Source: M3007 sp044226205 (lineage in GTDB: Bacteria; Bacteroidota; Bacteroidia; Chitinophagales; Saprospiraceae). From it: a stretch of 64,000 bases of DNA. The position numbers and the translations under genes are program-made. Below, in pieces: positions 58,846 to 64,000 of this stretch. Location: contig JBGAHL010000001.1 in NCBI GenBank assembly GCA_044226205.1, positions 1 through 64,000 of the forward strand. The letters run 5' to 3'. Positions within the stretch are counted from its first letter, which is position 1. Every line of letters starts with the position of its first letter. Under the pieces are notes generated by a model, which saw nothing but the letters and a program-made list of their open reading frames with translations, had not been told where the DNA came from and did no database searches.

Positions 58846-60957
58846 CTACCACTGTAACGCCTCGCCGATAGCGGCCGCTACTTTTTCAATGGAAGGAATC
58901 ATCTCCGCTTCCAGGGTAGCATTGAGCGGAACGGCAGGCATATCCGCTGCTCCGAGGGTGCGCACGGGGGCATCCAGCCAGCGGAAGCAGTGTTCGCCGA
59001 TACGTGCGGCAAGGCTTTGCGCAAAACTGTTGTGTACGGGCTCTTCGGTCACCACCAATACTTTGCCGTGGCGCTTTGCCAGATCGAACATGGCGGCTTC
59101 GTCGAGCGGCGCCAGGGTGCGGAGATCGAGCACCTCTACCCTACCCTCGTAGGCCTCGGCGGCGTTCATGGCCCAGTGGACGCCCATGCCGTAGGTAACA
59201 ATGCCGAGCGATTCACCGGCTTCAACCCGTGCTTCGGAGGCCTCCAGTGCAATTCGCGATTTGCCGAAAGGCAAAATATAGTCCTCGGAGGGCTCCACCG
59301 TTCGAGCCAGTTCGGTGCCCCGCACTTTGCTCCAGTAAAGACCTTTGTGTTCAAAAATCACAACCGGATTGGGGTCGTAGTAGGCGGCTTTCAGCAAGCC
59401 CTTCAAGTCGGCGCCATTGCTGGGATACGCGATTTTGATGCCGCGAATATTGGTCACTACGCTTTCGACGCTGGTGCTGTGATAGGGTCCGCCGCTGCCG
59501 TAGGCGCCGATCGGCACACGAATCACACAGGAAACTGGCCATTTGCCATTGGTCAGGTAGCAGGAGCGGCTCACCTCGGTAAACAACTGGTTGAGCCCCG
59601 GCCAGATGTAGTCGGCAAATTGCACCTCGACAATCGGTTTCAGGCCCACAGCGCTCATGCCGGCCGTACTGCCAATGATGAATGCTTCCTGAATGGGGGT
59701 GTTGAACACGCGGTGATCGCCGAATTTTTCGGCAAGCGTCGCTGCTTCGCGAAACACACCGCCCAGGCGTCGGCCTACGTCCTGGCCGTACAACAAACAT
59801 TCGCGATGGCCGCGTATGAGTTCATCGATGGCAAACAAGGCACTGTCGACCATCACTTTGGCCTCGCGGCCGGCGGGCGAACGGTCTCCCTTCTCTTCCA
59901 AAATATCGGTAGGCGCAAGATCGTGCGTGTAAAGATCGGACGGCTGCGGGTCGTCGGCCTCGCGTGCCGAACTGAAATCGCGGATCACCAGTTCCCTGGT
60001 TGCTTTTTCCAGCTCAAGTATTTCGGATTCCGACACGCCTTGCGCAGCCAAATGACGGCGCAGCAAAGGATACGGGTCGCGGCTGAGGTGTTCCTCCAGG
60101 TCGTCGCGATACCACTCTTTGCGCACGCCGGAGGTATGGTGGTTGAGCAAGGGAACTCTGGCATGGATCAGAAAGGGCCGGCGCTCGCGACGGATGGTCG
60201 CCAAAACCTTGCGCACGGTCTGCCAGCACAATTCGAAGTCGTTTCCTTCGATACTCAGTGTTTCGAGGCCCGGAAAACCCTTGGCGTATTGGGCGGCATT
60301 GGCTACGCGGGTCTCGGCGGCATTGGCCGAGATGTCCCAGCCATTGTCCTGCACGAGGTAAAGAATGGGCAGTTTTTTCAAAACAGCCATTTGAAAGGCT
60401 TCCGAAATTTCGCCTTCGGTGACGGAAGCGTCGCCCAGCGAACAAACCACTACGGGCGGATTGTCGCGTTCGGCAGCCGTCAGCAGGTCCATTTTTTCCT
60501 TGTACCAAAAACCCATAGCCGCGCCGGTAGCAGGGATGGCCTGCATGCCGGTAGCGCTGCTTTGGTGCGGGATTTTGGGTTTGTCCGCGCGGCGCAAGCT
60601 GGGATGGCAATAATAAGAGCGGCCGCCGGAGAACGGGTCGTCGCGTTTTGCCATCAATTGCAGCATGAGTTCGTACGGGCGCAAGCCCATCCCGAGCAAC
60701 ATGGAATCGTCGCGGTAATAGGGGTAGGCGTAATCCTGCGGCAGCAGTTGCATCCCTACCGCCAGCTGAATGGCTTCGTGTCCGCGGGAGGTCGCATGAA
60801 CGTATTTGGAAACAAACTTGAAGTTGTCTTCATAACACTCCGTCATGGCTTTTGCTGTGGCCATGAGCCGAAAAGCCGTTGTGAGGTATTCCGGAGCCAC
60901 TTTTCGGGGCACTTCTGCCAGGGCGAGTGCGGATTTTTTCTTAGTCGTGGTGGGCAT
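58846..60957 (-). CDS. 2-oxo acid dehydrogenase E1, alpha and beta subunits fused
   Basis: In this 703-residue protein the two E1 subunits are in one chain. Residues 1-340 are the alpha part with the thiamine diphosphate motif GDASVTEG (about 173-180) continuing to AFQMAVLKKLPILYLVQDN. Residues 365-703 are the beta part (FAIDELIRGHRECLLYGQDVGRRLGGVF, VEVQFADYIWPGLNQL, VIRVPIGAYGSGGPYHS). It performs oxidative decarboxylation of pyruvate or branched-chain 2-oxo acids for the E2/E3 complex. E2 and E3 genes are not adjacent. Its own -7 box and the terminator at 58772 make it monocistronic. Confidence 0.9.
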   Translation of the reverse strand: MPTTTKKKSALALAEVPRKVAPEYLTTAFRLMATAKAMTECYEDNFKFVSKYVHATSRGHEAIQLAVGMQLLPQDYAYPYYRDDSMLLGMGLRPYELMLQLMAKRDDPFSGGRSYYCHPSLRRADKPKIPHQSSATGMQAIPATGAAMGFWYKEKMDLLTAAERDNPPVVVCSLGDASVTEGEISEAFQMAVLKKLPILYLVQDNGWDISANAAETRVANAAQYAKGFPGLETLSIEGNDFELCWQTVRKVLATIRRERRPFLIHARVPLLNHHTSGVRKEWYRDDLEEHLSRDPYPLLRRHLAAQGVSESEILELEKATRELVIRDFSSAREADDPQPSDLYTHDLAPTDILEEKGDRSPAGREAKVMVDSALFAIDELIRGHRECLLYGQDVGRRLGGVFREAATLAEKFGDHRVFNTPIQEAFIIGSTAGMSAVGLKPIVEVQFADYIWPGLNQLFTEVSRSCYLTNGKWPVSCVIRVPIGAYGSGGPYHSTSVESVVTNIRGIKIAYPSNGADLKGLLKAAYYDPNPVVIFEHKGLYWSKVRGTELARTVEPSEDYILPFGKSRIALEASEARVEAGESLGIVTYGMGVHWAMNAAEAYEGRVEVLDLRTLAPLDEAAMFDLAKRHGKVLVVTEEPVHNSFAQSLAARIGEHCFRWLDAPVRTLGAADMPAVPLNATLEAEMIPSIEKVAAAIGEALQW

Positions 60958-61001
60958 TACAGGTTCGAATTCGGTAGGGCGAATCTTTTAAAATCGGGGC
61001 G

Positions 61002-61009
61002 CAAAGGTA
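61002..61009 (-). promoter_or_regulatory. -7 promoter box (TACCTTTG) of the E1 fusion gene
   Basis: The minus strand reads TACCTTTG, 45 bases before the ATG at 60957. Confidence 0.5.
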
Positions 61010-61031
61010 GGCATTTAATGTGGGTCGCCGC

Positions 61032-61475
61032 TCAAATTCGCGTCGATTGCCAATTGACCAGCAGCCACTCCCCCTTCTTTCGCAAATAGACCGCGGTGTA
61101 GCGCAGCCTGATATCAAAAGCGGCGCCATTGATGATGCCGGCGGCATGTACGATGCCGTTGGTCAGGGCCATTTTGCCGTACAGGCGGACCGAGGACTCT
61201 TCCCGCTGCATGGTGTTGTAGACCAGCCGGCCCGTCGAAATAGCCTGAATATGTTGCTTTTTTGTCTCGACGAGGCCATTGGAGTGCATGTAAACCAGGT
61301 CGTCGGCCAGCAGAGTGGCGAGTTGTACGGTGTCGCGTTTGACCATCAGTTCAAAGCGGTGTTGCTCCGTATCGAGCACGTGTTGGCCAGTTGCCGACAA
61401 GGCAGGAGTCGATTGTGCGAACGCATTGGGGAGCGCAGTCAGCAAAACAAAAAGGAAGGAAAGGCAGATTTTCAT
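61032..61475 (-). CDS. Secreted SnoaL/NTF2-like (DUF4440) protein
   Basis: This 147-residue protein is counted from the ATG at 61475, with a signal peptide (MKICLSFLFVLLTALPNAFAQ). The mature part matches the DUF4440/NTF2 fold: an initial helix (RFELMVKRDTVQLATLLADDLVYMHSNG), VETKKQHIQAISTG and a final sheet (RYTAVYLRKKGEWLLVNWQSTRI). Such domains act as small-molecule-binding pockets or enzymes in the periplasm; the ligand is unknown. Confidence 0.82.
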   Translation of the reverse strand: MKICLSFLFVLLTALPNAFAQSTPALSATGQHVLDTEQHRFELMVKRDTVQLATLLADDLVYMHSNGLVETKKQHIQAISTGRLVYNTMQREESSVRLYGKMALTNGIVHAAGIINGAAFDIRLRYTAVYLRKKGEWLLVNWQSTRI

Positions 61476-61620
61476 GATAGTAGTGACCTGTTTTTGCCAC
61501 AAACGTATAAAGCGGCGAACGATTTACAGCGGCTTTGGCGAATCCGGCAGGGTTTTTGGTATAAAACAAGGTCGCTGGTTCCCAATGGCGTCAAACCTGT
61601 TTTCCAATTATCCGAGTACC

Positions 61621-62127
61621 ATGAACCGATTTCTTCCTCTCCTGATCGCCCTGGGAGCTTTTTCCGGGCCATTGTTCAGCCAGAACATTTCACTTTGCAA
61701 TCAAGTGCTGGCTTCCGGCGGGAAGCAAACTGTCCAGCAAGGCAACACCTGGGCCTGGACGGTTGGCGAACCCGTTATTTTCACACTCGGCCCAATCGGC
61801 AACCACCTGCTGACCCAGGGCTTTCACCAGCCCGATCTTTGCCTGCCCGTTTCCACCCAGGAATCTTCACTGGCAGAATGGTCGATCGAAGTCTTTCCCA
61901 ATCCGGCAACCGATCGGCTTTTTGTGCGCTTTTCAGACGTTTCTACCGGCGATTTGCATGCCAGGGTATTCGATCTGATGGGCCGTCCGGTGTTGTCCGA
62001 CGCTGTGCTCGACACGCCCGAAGGCACCCTGCTCGATTGCGCCGACTGGCAGGCCGGCGTGTATTTTTTGCAACTCGTTGACGCCCGTACCTCTGCCTCC
62101 GCTACAATCCGATTCATCCGGCTTTAA
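61621..62127 (+). CDS. Small secreted protein dominated by a T9SS sorting domain
   Basis: This 168-residue protein is counted from the ATG at 61621, with a signal peptide (MNRFLPLLIALGAFSGPLFSQ). A short region of about 60 residues (LCNQVLASGGKQTVQQGNTWAWTVGEPVIFTLGPIGNHLLTQGFHQP) is of a kind seen before sorting domains in Bacteroidota. The rest (EVFPNPATDRLFVRFSDV to ATIRFIRL) is a T9SS type A domain. There is no separate catalytic domain, so it may be a structural surface protein or an adaptor. Confidence 0.8.
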   Translation: MNRFLPLLIALGAFSGPLFSQNISLCNQVLASGGKQTVQQGNTWAWTVGEPVIFTLGPIGNHLLTQGFHQPDLCLPVSTQESSLAEWSIEVFPNPATDRLFVRFSDVSTGDLHARVFDLMGRPVLSDAVLDTPEGTLLDCADWQAGVYFLQLVDARTSASATIRFIRL

Positions 62128-62202
62128 GTAATAATCCACACCTGAGCACAGGCATCTTGCTCTTCCCTCAATTTGCGTGATCATTCCAAAACTGTATTGT
62201 TC

Positions 62203-64000
62203 ATGAGACAGAAATTACTGCTCGTAACAGCGCTCGTCTTCGGCTTTGCGCTACATCTTTTTGCCCAATTTACTCCACAAGGGTTTAATTATCAAAGCGT
62301 TGTGCGTGACCCCAACGGCAATGCCCTGTCCAATCAAACCATCACTCTCTTGTTTGCGATTCGCAGTGGCGCTTCTAACGGCCCCATTGCCTATGCCGAA
62401 AAACAAACGGTTTCGACCAATGAATTCGGCCTCGTCAACCTGACTATCGGGCAGGGCGGCCAGCCACAGCTGGGCGATTTCGCATCCATCAACTGGGGCG
62501 GCGGCGCCAAATACCTGACCGTGGCCATCGAAACCTCGCCGGGCGCGTTCGACGACCTCGGCGCCACGCAATTGATGAGCGTGCCCTACGCCCTCTATGC
62601 CCAAACCGCCGCCAACGGCGGTCAGGGAGGTGGCGGCGATGATTGGGGAACGCAAACGGTTCAAACTTCGACGGTTTTAAGCGGCAACGGCACAGCCGGC
62701 AATCCGCTTACCATCGCCCAACAAGGCGCCCAAAGCGGCCAGACCCTCAAATGGGACGGCTCCAAATGGGCCCCTGCCAACGACCTCAACGACAACGGCT
62801 TCAACGGTACCGTTACGCAAATCAACACAGGCGCCGGCCTGACGGGCGGCCCGATCAACACTACGGGCACCATCTCACTGAGCACCACGGGCGTCACGCC
62901 CGGCATTTACGGCAGCGCTACGCAAATCCCTGTTATTCAAATCGATGCGAGCGGTCGCGTAACCGACGTGTTCACCGTAGTTCCTCAGCCGGGCACAGTC
63001 AACATCGACGGCGGAACGGGTATTATGGTCCAACAAAACGGGTTCAATTTCGTCCTTAACAATACCGGCGACGTCAATGCCGGCGACGATGTCACGATCT
63101 TTTCAACCGCCAGCGGCGACGTCAGCGGGACATTTTCCAACCTGCAAATCAATGCCAGTGCGGTCGGAAGCACAGAAATCGCCAACAATTCCGTAAGCAA
63201 TCTTGACCTCGCCGACAATGCCGTGAGCACCGGCAAAGTTGCCGACGGCGCCATCACGGCAGCCAAACTCGACAATATGGGCGCCAGCAATGGTCAGGTG
63301 CTCAAATGGAACGGCACCGCGTGGGTGGCCAGCAATGATGCCCAGGGCATTACCAGTATCAATATCACCGCCGGATCGGGCATCAACGTAAGCGGCACTT
63401 CGCCCAACTTTACGGTCACCAATACCGGCGATACCAATGGCGCCGACGACCTGACGAGCAGTTCGCAAGCCAACGGCGACGTGACCGGGCCGTTCAGCAA
63501 CCTGCAAATTGCAGCAGGAGTTGTGGGCACCACGGAAATTGCCAATGGCGGAGTGGCTACGGCCGATCTGGCTGATCTGGCTGTTACTAACGCCAAAATT
63601 GCCGACAATGCCGTGACGACCGGCAAAATTGCCAACGGCGCCATTACCGGCGCCAAAATTGACAACATGAACGCCACCAACGGCCAGGTGCTCAAATGGA
63701 ACGGCACCACCTGGGGGCCGGCAACGGATGAAAAAGGCGTCACCAACATCGTTCAGGGCAACGGCATCGACGTGGATGTCGCCAACGGCGTGTACACCAT
63801 CATCAATACTGGCGACACCGATGGCTCCAATGACATCACGATTTTCTCGCAAGCAGACGGCGATATCAGTGGCCCTTTCAACAACCTCCAGATCAAAAAC
63901 GGCACGGTCGGCAACACGGAAATTATGCTCAACGGCGTTGCCACGAACAATATCGCTCCCGGCGCGGTAACGGGCGCCAAAATTGCCCAAATGGGCGCTA
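62203..64000 (+). CDS. Large repeat-rich secreted surface protein, incomplete at window edge
   Basis: The frame opens at the ATG at 62203 and stays open for 599 codons to the end of the window. A signal peptide (MRQKLLLVTALVFGFALHLFAQ) is followed by a beta-rich head domain of about 110 residues (FNYQSVVRDPNGNALSNQTITLLFAIRSG to MSVPYALYAQ). Then come long repeats: units starting NTGD at 63061, 63421 and 63805, of 120 and 128 codons. Each contains GDVSGTFSNLQI-like, TEIANNSVSNLDLADNAV-like and NGQVLKWNGTAW-like elements. Such proteins resemble tail-fibre or adhesin stalks of Bacteroidota. The C-terminus, possibly a T9SS domain, is outside the window. Confidence 0.85.
   Translation, partial: MRQKLLLVTALVFGFALHLFAQFTPQGFNYQSVVRDPNGNALSNQTITLLFAIRSGASNGPIAYAEKQTVSTNEFGLVNLTIGQGGQPQLGDFASINWGGGAKYLTVAIETSPGAFDDLGATQLMSVPYALYAQTAANGGQGGGGDDWGTQTVQTSTVLSGNGTAGNPLTIAQQGAQSGQTLKWDGSKWAPANDLNDNGFNGTVTQINTGAGLTGGPINTTGTISLSTTGVTPGIYGSATQIPVIQIDASGRVTDVFTVVPQPGTVNIDGGTGIMVQQNGFNFVLNNTGDVNAGDDVTIFSTASGDVSGTFSNLQINASAVGSTEIANNSVSNLDLADNAVSTGKVADGAITAAKLDNMGASNGQVLKWNGTAWVASNDAQGITSINITAGSGINVSGTSPNFTVTNTGDTNGADDLTSSSQANGDVTGPFSNLQIAAGVVGTTEIANGGVATADLADLAVTNAKIADNAVTTGKIANGAITGAKIDNMNATNGQVLKWNGTTWGPATDEKGVTNIVQGNGIDVDVANGVYTIINTGDTDGSNDITIFSQADGDISGPFNNLQIKNGTVGNTEIMLNGVATNNIAPGAVTGAKIAQMGA

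Noticed and set aside
58990..61089. 699-codon plus-strand frame opposite the E1 fusion gene
   Set aside because: Antisense shadow with His/Gly/Ala-rich, motif-free translation; the minus-strand E1 gene has clear catalytic motifs and its own promoter and terminator.

Overview
The window comes from a chromosome of a Bacteroidota member, most likely of the Saprospiria (Saprospiraceae/Lewinellaceae type). The evidence is: many secreted proteins ending in a type IX secretion (T9SS) sorting domain; lineage families such as DUF5683, DUF5689, DUF1800/DUF1501 pairs and a BtuG-like propeller; many gene starts preceded by the Bacteroidota -7 promoter box TAnnTTTG; and a GC-rich coding background that produces long antisense shadow frames. 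No rRNA, tRNA, phage, CRISPR array or complete transposase gene was seen.

Layout. 0-6 kb: two tandem paralogous secreted PA-domain proteins on the minus strand and one plus-strand secreted Asp-box propeller protein. 6.1-6.65 kb: a gene-free strip with a 10-bp tandem repeat, a 161-bp MITE-like element and a terminator. 6.65-13.7 kb: a DUF1800-DUF1501 gene pair present twice in tandem. 13.8-20 kb: a secreted modular protein, a VWA protein, a small membrane protein, NDH-2, a membrane-tethered AraC regulator and a 2'-5' RNA ligase-like protein. 20-31 kb: aminotransferase, GT-C type glycosyltransferase, ArsC-like protein, cold shock protein, a large TolB-propeller/amidohydrolase, GNAT, membrane proteins and RimO. 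31-34 kb: DinB-like protein, a cobalamin riboswitch controlling a BtuG-like lipoprotein, and an RMD1/DUF155 protein. 34-39.4 kb: BASS transporter, secreted M1 peptidase, the second MITE copy, rhomboid protease and DUF5683. 39.4-45.3 kb: DUF5689 lipoprotein and TonB-dependent receptor, divergent from a secreted nuclease/phosphatase-like enzyme, then a small hypothetical. 45.4-48.1 kb: ValS. 48.1-49.7 kb: an AT-richer, gene-poor island. 49.7-64 kb: an orphan helical protein, MBL hydrolase, Der, lipoproteins, an undecaprenyl-phosphate sugar transferase, K+ channel, NhaA, an E1 alpha/beta fusion, a SnoaL-like protein, a small T9SS protein and the start of a large repeat-rich surface protein that runs off the window.

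The most unusual signal is in the island at 48.2-49.65 kb. Three copies of a roughly 65-bp minus-strand module share a GCATGGGT box, a TTGTC box and an ACCTTTG box, with identical 58-base spacing between the outer boxes. Two copies are followed about 110-125 bases later by a terminator-like hairpin and one by a small secreted ORF. It looks like a repeated promoter family for small transcripts. The second clear novelty is the pair of MITE-like elements, 161 bp each, in opposite orientation, with one base difference and a TTA/TAA target duplication. One of them sits exactly on the stop codon of the rhomboid gene.
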